64,000 bases of DNA from Lophius americanus (Eukaryota > Chordata > Actinopteri > Lophiiformes > Lophiidae). Position 1 is the first letter of the stretch; every line of letters begins with the position of its first letter. Shown here piece by piece: positions 1 to 15,500 of this stretch. The position numbers and the translations under genes were made by a program. Below the pieces are notes generated by a model, which saw only the letters and a program-made list of their open reading frames with translations, made no database searches and was not told the DNA's origin. The DNA lies in assembly GCA_037951165.1 (NCBI GenBank), contig JBBDHG010000110.1, positions 1,072,501-1,136,500 of the forward strand, given 5' to 3'.

Positions 1-540
1 GTCAATGTAATATGGCTGAGATTACCTCAAGACCTATCAATTCTTATTGACCCCCCAGGGGTTCTGTAAAATAAGCTTATAGGATAGCTCGGGCAGAAAT
101 ATTATTTTCTCCTTATTCATGTCACTTCATTTTATCTTAACTTCTATATTTTCTCTTTCTACCACTTTATTTCTCTGTAGTTTAACAAGGGTTACTGATT
201 TCTTTCTTTCATAGCTGCATGGAGGGCAGAAGAGCTGCCTGCAGTTAACCCTTCAGTGCCCACCTACTAAACATCTATCTGAGTAACAGTTACAGAGTGG
301 TCATTTTTAATTTCTGAATGGTAAGATCATGCAGAGAATTGTGTTCTTAATTCTGACTAAAAAGAAAAATCTTTCTAATATTTGCCTGAACAGCAGGCTT
401 CACAAATCAACCCATTCTGATATACCCCATCTCATTTAATTCGTAAAAAAACTCAATAAGAATAAAAGTTAAGTCTTTGTTAAAGACAGAAAAATTAAGA
501 GGCAAAAAATATGACAATGAAAATCCAAATTCTATCTGAC

Positions 541-3500
541 CTGTGTTCCCACGGTGATGTTGGGTATGGAGGAGATGCCAGCGCTGGATTTTGGCTTTTT
601 GTTCTTTGCTCTGGCCTTTTCAAGCATCTTCTTCCTTTGACTAAAAGGCACAACACCCCTGCAGACAAAAGCGAGCAGTGATGTTAGTTTACAGTGACAA
701 ATACTTATTCATTCATTTGACAAATAAAATATAACGTTGTAGCCCTTGTTTTTCTGGGCTTGAGAAGGACAATTTCAGGAAAGAACAGATACTTCAGCTT
801 AAAGTAAAGGTTCCTCAGTAGAACGTCAACTCAGAAATTTGGCCTGACAATTCCTGAAAAGCTGTATTTCTCTGAACAGGACATATCAACATTCATAACT
901 GCAGTTACTGTGTATTTGGTTTGAAGCACTTTGTATTTTATTAAATCGGGAAAAACTGTTCTACTCACCACCAGTAGAGGCTATTTTCCAGTTGTACACA
1001 CGTGTAGAGAGCACAGCAGTGCAGGGACACCATGCGCTCCCCCTGAAGTTCAGGAAAAGCCTGAGCGCTATGCTCCAGCTTAGAAGCCACCGAGCTCAGG
1101 GTGTCGTCCACCCAGGTTGCAACCTAAAGCCAACACACACATCCAAAGGTTAATGAAATAATACATGTACCATCAGGATGACCATGGAAACCCAGAAACA
1201 GTCTTTTTGTTACTTGGGTGTGGTCATTAATGGGTTGGCATGTCCCTTGTTTTTAGCGAAACATTTTGGTAGAGCTGCGCGACTGGCTAAAATGAGAACA
1301 CATTTTTGCTTAGAATTGAGATAGCGTTTCTCTCCACGATCTTACTATTCAGTTTACATCATATTGCACTCTGTTATGAACATGAGATATTAAACAGCAC
1401 CATTCACTGCTAAGATAGATGGGCCTTCCGTTTTTTTTTTTACTTCAAACCGACCCGACCCTCAGGGAACTGCCGGGCTTCAGTTGAGTACCTACACTCT
1501 AGTGCGCACCTCCTCAATGTGGTTCCAAGTGGAAGATATTAGAAGAGAACTTAGAACAACGGAGAAATAAAGTGGTAATTGAAAAACATGACATGATGAA
1601 GTTTAGGATTGGTAAGAGACTACCACTCCTGTCTCTGCCTGTGTTACGTGACGTAGGCTCACCAGCTACTCACTATACCACCTAGTTAGCACTAACCCAT
1701 CGCTTGGCTTAGGCAAGCTCAAGGTAATTTTAGCGCTTAGAAACTCTCATAAACCCACACGGCACAGATAAAAAATACCCATAAAACCTATAAGTTCTTA
1801 AAGTCCCACACCTCGCTCATGGTAACGAACGCTGCGATTAAGGCGCGCAAGTTCTGCTCATGTTATAAATTAAAAGAAACAAAGAAATGAGATTGTACAT
1901 ATGTCTGAATGGAGTTTGTGATCTTTTTACAATTAATCGCCCAGTCCTACATTTTGGTACAAATTAGTACAGTAGGAACTGTTAATAAACACCAAAGGCT
2001 GTACAGTTTGCCCAATAGGTCTAATTTTCCCATAGGTCATAATAGTTTGACCCTCATAATAAGACTCCTTGACTATAAAGACCTACCATAGGCTATGATT
2101 ATTAGTTTGACTGTCCTTTTATCGAGATCCATCCAAGTTTAATGATTTCTCCCATACAATAAATCCCATCCTTCTGCCCATATCCTATCCTTCCAGCCAG
2201 TTTGATGGTTATCCATGAAATTGGGCGGGATTACAACTTATATCCAGATACACTCCAAAATGTAATTTTGTCAGTCATATGCCTAAGTCCCCCACAAAGT
2301 TTTATGCAAGTCTCTCACCTAATTTTGTGTGTAATTCCGCTAACAGACAGAAAAAAACATCACATCCTTCTAGGAGTTTATAAAAATGTAAAAATTCAAC
2401 TCACTGCCTTATTGCCCATAATTCTTACTCAGTTACATGAGAGAAAAAACCCTAAAAACAAACGGCCAATAACACGCAATTGGAAAATGTACAGCTCGTG
2501 GATTCATCACATCATGTGACTGCACACATGAAGGCACAAGCCTAGGCAATTTCAACATGTTGAAAGATCTACAGATATCAACAGCTGTAAACCTTACAAT
2601 TAGTTTCAGTTTTTAGTCCTCATATAGTAATAGACACAATGAGGTGTTTTTGATGTATTTACACACGGAAAAAAAGTCTACTGATTGGAATTTCACTAAT
2701 CATTCAACATTCACTACATAGAATTTACTCTACAACTATTTATTGATTTAAATTATTGAAGTACTTGTACTTTATTGAAGCGAGTCCATTTCAGCTGCTT
2801 CATATTTTAAATCCCCATCACATTTAGGAGGCAAATATTTCTTTTTTCCCAGTGCGATTACTTAATAAGTTTCTTTATCTTTCGCAGTGGCCCAGGATCT
2901 TCAAATAATCAAATAGTCAATTAAATAAAAATGAAATTGATAGGTATGAGATGGTCTTGTCAAGAAACAATTATGGAAATGGGTCTGTGACTTGACCGAC
3001 AGCAGAAACATGCAACAGCTGCCAAAAAGTTTGGTATTGGCTCATTTAAATATAAAAAAGAAAAATGAGTTACCTAGCCATCTCATCATCATCATAATCT
3101 GAGAGCAGAGCCCTTAGGAGAAGAGGGTTCATTTACAGTTCAACAATCAATGGCTGGCTTTGTCGGTAGGTTAAGTAAGTTTGATAATGGCCTTCTCTCA
3201 AAGATGATGACTCAAGACACGTTTCCCCAAACCAGCTTTGATGGAATCTGTTGGAACTTGTTATTGGAGTTAAAGTGCTTTTATCAATACCATAATGCTG
3301 GATTGCAAAAACTGCATGTTAACGCACATGGGCAGCAAACTCGTTTTGCAAGTGTTAAAAATCGACTCTGATCACAGATCTGTTGACAGGCTGATTCTGA
3401 GTCATTTGAAATTACGGACTGGACAGGGATATTTCCCCCTACTTCTATTCCATTCCTATTTTGTAGATTCCTATTGTTTGACTGTGTTACTGGTGGTATG

Positions 3501-6500
3501 TAACCATTCAGGTTGTTGCAGGCACGACACTGAGTGAGATTACAGAGTGGTGACTATATACAGGGAGTGTTAGATACATAAGAGATAGATACACAGATGA
3601 TAATGATGATTTTGAGACAATGAGACATTTCAGCAAATGCTGCAAACTGGATCCAATTGTTGACTTACTTGCTGATCAAAAACTGAATACATACATAGCA
3701 GTGATGGTCTCATGTTAGGACAATAAATCATAACCCACCTTGTTAGTTTCTGTAGCTACAGTAGCTCTGATGCTATTGGCAGACAATAGGGTGATCTTCT
3801 CATTGACCAGACCCAGGAAAGAGACACGTGGGTGATGAAAGGAAGCATTCTGATAAGACAAACCAAAGCTTAGTCAGATTAGCTTTGCAGCACTTGAACC
3901 ATAACCATTCTAGTCACTGAACATGTAGCGCACACACACACATTCTATTTCAGGATTTATCGAAAAAATCCCTTCCATAAATGTCACACCTGTGCATTCC
4001 TGTAGGGTTCGGGTTCACTCCACTTCCACTGATAGAGTTCTCCTTTGGAGCTGACAGCCACCAGCTCTGAGAACATGGCTCCAATGCTCACAAACTTCAC
4101 ACCATCCTGGAAATTAAATCAGATTATATCACATGTCAGGCATAACATAACCTGCTGTCCAGTGAGGAATTTTCCACTAGAAGATTTCCAATGATGTAGA
4201 TAAATTTTAAAATGACCAAGTAAGTGTCACTTACTGTCATAGCAACATTGATATATATTTAAAATAGGCATTGGACCTCCAGCTCTGGTTATGCTCTTCC
4301 TACCTTGTCAGGCCACCACTGAAGCTCCTCTCCCAAGGAGACAGGGCTCTGGACTGGGATACTCTTCTTGTCCAAGCTGGGCTCACCCTCACGGCTGGTG
4401 GAGCCTCGCTCTGTGTCGAACGAGGCTCCATCCAGCCACCGGCGCTCACGTAACCGCAACACAGACTCACGCTCACGTAACAGCTCTGAGTCGCGCTCTA
4501 AGGGAAGAAGGAGAACTGGTATGCAATAAGGTCACACCAGTGGGATAGAAGTAAGCCACTCTCTGGGAAAGACCCGTCAACAAAGTTTTTAGAATAGAGA
4601 GAGAAAGATAGATTCTTTAGAATCACTGTAATGCAAACTAAAAATCGCATTAGAAGACTCATTGGGAGTCTAAATTCAACTGAGTCATTTTGCGCGCTCA
4701 TTTCTTAAAATACGAAGTAGAAGAGAATGTGGATAGACAAAGAATGCATGCATGTGGGCTAGGTAGGTTTTAAAAAAAATAAAATGCCTTAAAGGGTCCC
4801 TGTTGAGACAGGTGGGCCTAGCGGGCCTTTCTCAGAGAGCTGACAGTATGTACTAAAGCCATGCAGCATACAACACCAAATATTTGTGGTCTCTAACTCC
4901 AAACACCAATATTAGTATTCAAACTCAAAAAAACAAACAAAAAAAACTTTCCATCAAAATTCTAAAAGCTTTTCATTTAGCACTGATTTATGTAAAAACC
5001 AATACCACAACTGAGTATATATTTAGTAAATAGGAAACCTTTATTCTTCTATGAACAATTATTTCTGCAGTTATTTTTAAAAAAAAGGACTACTGAACTT
5101 ATATTCAGCCTTTAACAAGGCTTTCTTTCTTACAATCCTCCTCAACGCCATATTTTTAATGTTTACAGTGTTTTCTATTTTGTTTTTTTTCCAAGTATGA
5201 AATATGCATCCCGACAAACAACCATCACCAGTGTTTTCACCAAAGCTAGTCCAACACCCTATCCGCCCTGTAATAGTCAACGGTGAGTTGTTGACTTACC
5301 TCTGGAAGATCCTAGACGTGACAGCGAGGAGCGTCGAAATGAGGGATAGCCAAAGTAGCTTATGTCCTCGGAGAACATGGCATCCGCATCAATGATAACG
5401 CTGGAATGAGCTGAGTGAATGTCTGCATCCAACAGGGACATCAGGTCCTCTGCATCGGATAAAAGTACAAGAGGCGAAGTTTAAGAGAACAAGAGCCATC
5501 AGACGATGGTATAGATTTCTCCGGTCTTTGCACATTCCTACAAAACAGTCATAGAGGCAACTGCTTAGTATCTGAGAAAGATAAAATATCAACCATAACA
5601 CAAGAAAATACAATGCATTGAAATTAATATTTCTTATAGCAGAAATTACTTCAGTGTTTGGCCATGAGAAAATATTGAGTATTTTTTGACTTCCGCTTTT
5701 CAAAAGATAACACATTTCAATTTGTCAGCATTTACATTAGTTATTTTCAGAAACACTGACAAAAGCTTATTTTCAAATGTCCTTAATATCATATTAGCCA
5801 AAAAAAGTTTGACTACTGAAGCCCTCATTGGACTCCAAGTTCAAAGATTTCACAGATTTATTAAAAACATATTCTGAAGAAATCAAAAGGCACATCCTTA
5901 GTGTGTGGGTGATGTTAGGGCCGCACAGTTCATCATAAGAAGATTGCTATCTTGACTCAGACGTACATGCAATCTATTTTCTGAACTACAATAATTACGC
6001 AGCATTGTAATTCATTACATGAGCTGCAGCAAATCCAGCACCAATACTTGAGCACCTAAGCAAATGAGAAAGTGCTGTTAGATCAAGTGTTACTCAAATG
6101 AGCTTCTGCCAAAAATTCTGAGGTATCGAAATATTTTTGGATTCAGAGGAGACGAAAATATTAAGTCAATATCACATGCATCGCATGAAGTGTTTGGCCA
6201 CAGTAGCAGCAGCGCTTTTAAATTCACCTGAAGAGTCACCACAAAGTTATCCCCTAATGTCATATGATGGGGGAAAAAAAACACGCATAAATATGCGCTC
6301 CCCATTTACTAAACTTGGGAGTATAGTTTGTGTTCAAACGGCATGGCACACAAACGGGGGTTGTAGTTTCTTATCATTACTAAACTCCTCCTACAGGTCA
6401 CTTTTACGTGTATCTTTTTCTCTTCCCACCACTTTATTTCTCAGTTGTTTCAAGAAAAAAACCCAACCCCCCTCTCCTATTGTTCCTGCTACAAGCAGTC

Positions 6501-9500
6501 CTTGTGATTTGTAGTAGAGCTGCCATCAGTTAACCCTGTAGTGCCCACCTACAACTATCTCAGTCAGACGGAAAGACAGCGCTGGTCACTTCTTAATTTC
6601 TGTCATTCATAACAAAATGCAAAATTATAAAAAATGGAATGATTCTTAACAGTCATAATTAACCGTCATCTCCTGTTGAAAAAACAAACAACAATAATAT
6701 CATTTCATCAAGTAAGTTTTCTTTGTTTTTAGCCCAGAATATCGACTTTTCCTATTTTGTTCACAAACCTCCAGGTAGGTAGGACTCGCTGGCCGTATCG
6801 TCTCCGTCATCTCCATCTTCGTCATCCCGACTCAGCAGATTGTTCACAGCAAGGTTGACATCCAGGTTGGTCCTCTGGAGTTCCCTAATGATCACACTCC
6901 TGGACTTTCCCTGAAGGACAACCTGAGCCTGGGATTTGAGTACAAGGATAAGAGCAGAAAAAAGATTTCAATTGATGCTCACATGTGAGTGTAGAATAGC
7001 AAAGAAATCTAAATTCATAATTGTACACTTTAATGACTAAGGAAAAAGATGAAATTAGTGCTACAAATGCTTCGTACCTGAGCAATAAGCTCTTCAGGGA
7101 TGACAGAAGCCGGTATGACAGGCTGAGGCTGGCTACCTAAAAGGCCAGAGCCACGGTCCCTTCCTGTGCGGATCACCCTGGTCTGTCGACGGGAATCCCG
7201 AGCTGCTGTTGATGACCTACCCGATGTTCCTCCGCTTCCACCTCCACCTCCGCTCCCTCCTCCTCCTCCTCCTCCACTACTACCACCTCCTGCTCCACCA
7301 CTCCCTGCTCCTGTTCCTCCTCCACTTCCACCTCCTCCACTGCTGCCATTCACACCAGAGCTCCAGCGACTCCTGTCACATACAGTACAAGGCAAAAGTC
7401 AGACACAGCTGTCAACAAAACAATTCAAGGAGCAGAATACTAAATTCAGGTACACATCTGGAAACAAATGTACTGAGCCTATGAGACTGGAGTACACAAC
7501 AGCTTTCATCGACAGCATTAACAGGAGGAAACAAATTGACATCCGCTCCCTGAAAATGTTCACAACTCTATCAGGTACGATAAAAGACTAATACAAAATA
7601 ATTTATGCCTTGCTTAAACCTTCACGAGATTTTATCTCAGTTGTGAACGTTCAACTGTAAGGTTATTCTGTAGCTTTAACTAAATTCTACGCATCTTCCA
7701 TATCAATACCCCCAAACAGATTAACTCAAAAAGATTTTGAATAATTTTTCCTGTGTTCACCAATTAAACAAGCAATTTTGAAAATGAATGCAGACTGGAA
7801 ATTTAGCAGGATCTATTAATCCGACCATGTTTGATGTATGCCATTTTTATCAATTAGATTTTACAGCACCCTAAGGTTGACTCTACAGAATGAATAACCC
7901 TTTGGGGGAATGCACCCTTTAATCAACATCGTTGCTGAGCTTTAAATCCCGAGCTTTCACAGGACTGTTTGTCTCTGTCAACCCTGCCAGAACTTACCCA
8001 AGGGTGTTGCCTGCCAGTCGGCCAAGTGTGTCAGAGCCAGACAAGAACCAGGGCGGATCACTAGTCCTGCCTGGCCTGGAGCTCCTTCCTGTCCCTGAAC
8101 CACTGCTCAACTTTGAACTGGAAACACAAAATGGGAGATTAGTTACAAATCTAGAGTATTCCAACACAGGACCAAAAGATGTTGTTACCTGGGCTTACAG
8201 CGGTTAAATTCACCCAAGTTATTGCTTAAAATAATACCTCTTGGTTTAAGATTCATTTATCAATACTATACTGTGAAATGTGAGCAGTATTTTGGATACG
8301 AGCATGGCAACACTTGAAATCAGAATAGGCTGCAACTCATTCCTCCATAGAGAACTCCGTTCTTGGGATTTTTGGGCTGCAGCTACATTCTCCTACCTTA
8401 AATTATTTGGAATGCCTTCAACATTTAAACAGAAACATTTTATTACAATATTCTCAAATGGTGCCGTAGGTAGACATTTGATGTACTGTGATGATGTTCT
8501 GCTGTCAACGGAACTACATTTTTCCAATACCTCATTTAACGGAGTACAGTAATAGTGAATTAAGTAAATTACCAAGAAAATAACACAAGCCCAGGTATTG
8601 TGCTGTATTGAAGGGCATAGTAATAAAGGAATACAGTATCCAATTATTTACATACATAACCGACACCGTGTCTTCTTTGCAGGTTGGACGTAAATATGTG
8701 TTCTGAAGAAAAGTTTAGAGCAGGAAGTTTCCCACCTTTTTACAGGATTTGCATCCATATTAAGCAGTTGAAAGGGCCTTGAAAACTCAGAAAACTCTGT
8801 TGGTTATTTTTCTGCTGGCAGGATATGGACAACTATCAACAAAACATTCACCAAAACATATGCTCATAGCCAAAACAAAAGAGCAGGGAGTAAAAAAAGT
8901 AGTACTAATTTGCATGGACATAAAGGACCCGTCTTTCAGAGAGGTACAGAAAGAACTTAAGACTGTCTTGCTACTAGCAGTTTGGTGTCAAAAATAGAAT
9001 AAAGCCAGGAGCATTTTTGTGCAGCTAACTTTGGAGGAAATCATTCTGAAATGCCACTTGGAGATACCTAATACATGTCATAATCTTAAGCCCGAAACCA
9101 AAGCATCCACCAGGCCAGCAGCTACTTGCAGCAAGACTTAGGGTGCATATACTTCAACAACAGTGAGCCAGATCATGCTCAGTACATTTTGTTTTGGGCA
9201 TCCACAAGCAATCTGTTTTCCAACTCAGTGCCAAAGCTAAAAACAGTTTGCAGGACAGATCCCATCATAAAGAAGTCTCTCACCCGTCGCTGCCATCTGG
9301 TTTGCTGAGCTCAAGGCGATCAGGCTGGACAGCAAAGCCGATTCGACAAACCCGTCCGTCCTGAAAGAGGTGCATTTGTGGTTTTAAACATTACACGTTT
9401 GACTAACGGAAAGTACAGTGTCAAGTAATAAGAGTCATTTTGAAAATTGGTAATGGTTTCAGTTTTCTATATCCATCATTATGAAAAACATATTTGCAAC

Positions 9501-12500
9501 CATTTCAAAAATCTTAGTCTAAAAGTAATTTATTGTGGCTGAATTATCTCTAATCTCGGATCTATGTCCACATCAAACAGTGTGGACTCTCATTACCTCA
9601 AGGAGAAATCCGGCATGATTTGGACCAACGACACACTGTTTTAAGGTGGCCTGCTCCAGCAAACTGAGGTTGGGATGGCTGTATTTGAAAAGAAAAAAAC
9701 ACACCAAATAACACATTACAAAACAGGGTAGATTAGATCATGTTAAAAAAATCAAATAAGATGGACACTTTGTTGATTTTCAACCAACTTCTAATGACTA
9801 CAATATGTACAACATGGAAAACCTTAAATTACTTTTTACTTTTTCTGAACCCAAGCTTATTTGCCAACAAGAGATAACCTGGTAACACTTAAATGATGAG
9901 ATATTTACAATGTTTCTTCAGCTTTCAAAAGTTATAGTCATTTTAGACAGACCTTTTTAAAGGCATTAGAGAAATAAATGTAGGCCCATATTGGTATAAA
10001 GTATTCTGGATATGATTGAATATCAGGATGCGACATACTAAACTTATTCAATCACACAACTGTAAGTATACGTTTGTGTGTTGTAAATAAAAAATTTTTT
10101 TTTGAAATGGAACAAAAATTAGTGTGGTTGAAGTAGCATTAAATCATCAACATATTTAAAACCTATATGATCATATTTAAGACTTTGAATGTAATACCAA
10201 CACATATTCTAGTCTCTTTAAGACCTAAAATCCATATATGAAATTACTGCGCTACAAAGTTCACTAAGTGAAACAACACAAAGCGTCTGATGCACCAATA
10301 CGCAATGCACCGGAGTTACTTTGCTGTGTAGATAGTCCATGAACAAAGAGCTCCGAACATATCATTTGATGCGTCGCGAAAACAGAGGCCTCAAAAACAG
10401 CACTAAACTGTAAAATTAAAAATGCTACTTGGCAATTTGTTGATGTAATACATATTGCTTTTTAAGTTGCCTGCGGTCAAACGGTTTCCTAACAGACAAG
10501 CCAAAACCAAATAACCAACTTACAGTTACGGCATTCTGGTTATTGGTTTTTCCTTTTTTGAAAATGGAAGGGAGTATCCGATACTAATTTTACCTATTTT
10601 CATCATCATTTGGTAAGAAATTTAGAACGTATTCATTACAAGACCATCTTTCTAACAGATAAATACTTTGTCAACTCAATGAAACAGTTAGAACACAACC
10701 TTACCTGTTATAGCTGTATTTGTTGAGTTTCTCTGACACTTCACGGAGCCTGGCAAGAAGATGAGGAACATTAATGCACAAAGGACTAATTTAAGACCTT
10801 ATTAATGTAATATACGCAATTGAAATATGCAATATTGCAGATATAATTTAGAACAAACCACTGAATACTCATATGTCCCTAACTAAACTGCTCTAAAGAA
10901 TTATGGGAAAACTTAAATCAAAGATATCAATGAAAGAAATATATTTAAGTTAAAAATCTTTATTGATATACATTGTGTAATTTGACAGTGGTGACCAAAC
11001 TCATTAGGGGGGTTTTCTTGGGACACTTTTCTCCTGTCCGAATTAAACCTTTCTGTATTGCAATGTTGGTCACCTGTTTACATGACCTGTGATGTTTTCC
11101 GACCCGGTGTTTACATGCATCGACTCATCTAATCGGAAACAGCTTACTGACATGCGCAGATCATCCACACGCTAATATATTATCGCCACTAAGGTATATA
11201 TACGATGAGTTCGGTGCCAGCCGGCAACAAGCGCACAGAAGAAGAATACGACGGTGCAGACCGGTAATGTTTTGAAGTCGCCATATTTCAAATGCGTTGC
11301 AGCCCTAAAAAAACTCAGCCGGAGCATTACGTCACGATGCTGGGCATGCGCAGATACAACTCAAACAGAGAACTTTCCGTAACAGTGTTTATATACAGCG
11401 GCTGGCTATCGGAAAGACTTTCCGAAAGGACTTGGATAACCTCCTTGCAAAGGAATGAAATCTCATTCGGAAAGGGATTTTTCTTTCTGATTGGGCGTCT
11501 TTTCCAAATCTATTCGGCTGATCTTAATTAAGTGAATTTCATCACAATAACTCATGATCTGTCTCAGTAGTGTGATTGACCCCCATGTAATGTAAAAAAG
11601 GACTCATGACAACGTCTGGTCATACTCCTGAGGAGACGGATGATGGTGTCCTGAGGGAACTCCCCGAAGACCTGGGTCGTCTGGGCATCAGTGTGCTCCT
11701 TGACAGTCTGTGACACTACTCAGTGGTGTCTGATGCACCAATACGCAATGCACCGGAGTTTCAGGTGGATTCAAATCCAGGGTACCTTGCGACCAGTAAA
11801 TGGCATCAAAACCTTCATCCTCCAGAAACTTCCTGCACACAAACCAGGGTTTATGAAACCAGCATTAGGTCTGAGGATTTCATCCTGGTACCCAGTACAT
11901 GGAGGTCTGTGAGACGCTCCCCAGAACATCAATGACCAGGCGCCATACTGCTGGAGGTCATTTTGTAAAGTTCTGGCAGTACATCTCCTGTTCTTCCTCA
12001 TACAAAGGCGCACATAAAGGTACTGATGCTGGGCTGTGAACCTTCTTCAGTCCTGTCTATCTCCCCTGGTGAAACACAGGACTCCTGCTTTCTCCTCCGC
12101 GCTCTTGAGATTATGCTGAGGGACACGGCAAACTTTCTTACAACTGCGCCTGAATGGGCTGCAAGTAATGCATCATGCTAACAGTAGTTACAAGAGCACT
12201 GGCAAAACGCGAAACCAGCAAAAATTGAGTCAGGAGGATTGAGGAGAGAGAAATGGTCTGTGCCTACCACCTGCAGAACCAGAATGTTTTTGGGAGTTTT
12301 TCCTGATGTTGCAATCACTTGTGTTCCTAACTGGACATCCAAATCCCACAGATTTAACTAACTACGTGTATGAATGAGATGACTAGGTGTTCACATAATT
12401 TTTTGGAGCAGTGTAATAGGTAAATTTCAGAAGTTTAAATTATTTACACAATTTCAATTTATTTTTAAAACGATCATAAAGAATTTAGAATTTATTACTT

Positions 12501-15500
12501 AAAACACATATCTGCAAAAACTATTTTCCTACAGACAAAGGAGACAAATTCTGTGCAAAACAACTTTCCTTATTAGTATTAACAGATCCTTTACAAATGT
12601 CATCTTGCAGTAAATGGCAGCACTGATGCCCGGTGCAGCATTATTGAGGCCACTTGTGACAAGATTACAATTAAGATTTGGTTGCTTGTAACGTTAGTAG
12701 TGACACATGAATGTCAAAAACAGTTATAAGCTGTCAACCAAAGCTTGACAACACATGGGAAATCAGGTCACAGCTCCATGTGCCACTAATCTGATGATGC
12801 CAGGGTAAAACTCCTGTACTGTAAAATATGTTGTTTGTTCCTGTCGACCATTTAAAACTTCTTTATCTGTTTGTTGTTCCAAACGGCACAAACTACTCAT
12901 GAGCCCCAGTGGCTACTGGATAAGCAGAGAACACCAGTAATGCCAGTTCAGATAAAGGATTTGTGGAAGGAAAATAACTATATATCCTTTAAAATAAAGA
13001 CATTTTTCTAATTTTTTAAGGGCGCCTTTCAAGATACTCAAAGTGACCTTACAGATACAACATCAAATATCAAGACAAGTAAAATAATATGCAAAGAAAT
13101 CTGAAAAGCTAAAATAAATACAAGAGCAAAGATAAGTGGTCACACAGAATAGACGAGTCTAAAAAGTTGAGTTTTGAGGCGGGATTTTAAGTTAGGGAGA
13201 GTCAATTTCACGGGTGGTTTGTGGGAGAGAGTTCCAGAGATGAGGGTCTGCACGGCTAAAAGCTCTGGACCCCATCGACGAGACGGGCAAGAGGCATAGT
13301 GAGGAGCACAGAGGGGGATGACCGTAGAGTACGGGAAGGTGCACATGGATGGAGGAAGGGAGAGAGGAAGGGATGTACAATGTTATGAAGTGACTTGAAG
13401 GCGAGAAGAATATTATAGTCAATTCCGTGTTTGACAGGGAGCCAGTGAAGTTGCTGAAGGAAAAGTAAGATGTGTTCTATGGAAATGGTTCTGTTAATGA
13501 TGCGGCCAGTGGAGTTCTTATGGCGTTGTTATTGGGAGTGAGTAGCGGTCGGAGACGGTTGATATTGAGTAGCTGAAAAGAAGCAGACCGAGTGACATTA
13601 TTAATGTGTGCTTCAAAAGATAATGTGCTATCGAAGATGATAGCCAGACTCTTGACTTGGTTGGAGGGATATACTACGGAGTTGTCGATAGGGAGTGAAA
13701 AAATGTTGGGTTTGGCCGGAATGGTCCAACTAGGAAAACATGAGTTTTACTGCTGTTCAGTTTGAGAAAGTAATGCGAGGGACGGATTTCAGTTTTCTAT
13801 CGAACCGTGGATTAAAAAAAAAAAAAAAATCTTATGTGCACAAGATAATTATCTTATGCGCACATGATGGGCAAAATAAAACATGAAAATTAAACTAAAG
13901 CCTATGACTTTGCCCATTGGTCTGCCGGCCTATGTGCATCAGCATTAGGAAATGACCGTTGCGTGTTTCCATATTTTATCTACCTGGGTGGGTCCTTAAG
14001 ATGCCTGGGCAGGCTGCGAAAGTAGAGCCTACGTAAGGTATGCAATATGACTGTCATTTTGCCAGTTCACGCAAATGACCAGAATAGATGGTATACTAAA
14101 TACGAAACAGAGCTCATTCCCTGGAATATCTACAAACGGGGAGTTTTCCAGGCAAGTATTCTTAAAATATGAACGACCATTTGGAAAGCATTTTTCTTGC
14201 TACAGTTTAATTTCCAATATTGATAATAATTTTAAATATAGATAAAACAACAATTGGAAAGAACTAAATTTGAGTGTATGTGGCAGACTGACAGAATGTG
14301 AAATAGGCAAGGGAAAAGGTTAGCAGGGAAGCTGTCGAGTTTGCTGGAATTTTTATAGACACGGTCGTTCCTAACTTACCTTACTGAAAAACTGACTTCA
14401 CTACTATCCAAATAGCTTTTCAAACAGGTGACATTCCTTCTGTTCTAAAATCACCCACGGGACACTTGACAACTGTGCTGCAGGCAATACCATCAGCCAC
14501 ATTGACTTAAACCTGAATCAGGTTCCTTCACATACATACATTTATTCTTGTGAATCTTTGGAATGAACTGCGCTGCAGATAAGTGACTCCCAATGGATGT
14601 CTAGAAGAATGGGGATCCTAGTTAAATTATATTGTAAATGCAGAAAATGAGAAAAGCTTTTGTGACCTCAGTCAAGGAAAAATACTCCTTGCATCCTACT
14701 GCTTTAGTGTAAATCTAGTCTAGTGCAATGAGTTTCTCTGATCTAATAATGTCTTAATTAGTAATAAATAAAGTAAAGGAAAAACTAACTTCAAACATAT
14801 TTTGCGCCGTCACCTTTAAAATATAGTCCTCCCAAATTGACTACTTGGACAACGCAAGTAGGTAATTAGATGTTTACAGTCTTCAAAAAATACATTAATT
14901 GAAAAAAAACTAAACTAAAAAAGCCACACTCCATCTCGTAAGGGCCGGGCGATTCTGGCTAAAATGAAAATCACGTTTGTTATGCTTTGAATTGCAATCA
15001 AGATTCCAGATCCCAGATTTTTATTTTGTTGAACTCAACAGAGTAACCTCTCCGGCTTCAGAAACATCCGGTATATTATGCTAGCTCACACTTAGCTTAG
15101 CTTTGACTCTTGGTTGGTGACAGAGACTGGACCAACTCTGAAGCATACAACGGGCTTTTCATTTTAAACAGCCGGATAAATATACAGCCACAGAAGAGTG
15201 GCTCCATGTGACGATAAAAATACACTTCCAACAGTACAGAGGTTCTTCACAATGCCTTCATGTGGCTATAACTACATAAAGCTGGGCTTACACCGATTAC
15301 ACAAAGTGACACATTTTTCACGTTTAGATACAAATGTTGAATGTACGTTACCGTGTATATGGCAAGTCACACTATATGTTAGAATGAAGCTAACGGACCA
15401 AACACTGATTATTTTAGTGTAAAATAATCAGTGCTTGGCACTGTTTACTGACTCATATTTGTGAGGCAATAAACATTCAGACTGTACCTAAAAGCCTTTA

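Noticed and set aside
7166..7591. 141-codon plus-strand ORF rich in proline
   Set aside because: It is the antisense shadow of the Gly-rich tract in ubr5 exon 6; the minus-strand frame is the conserved one.
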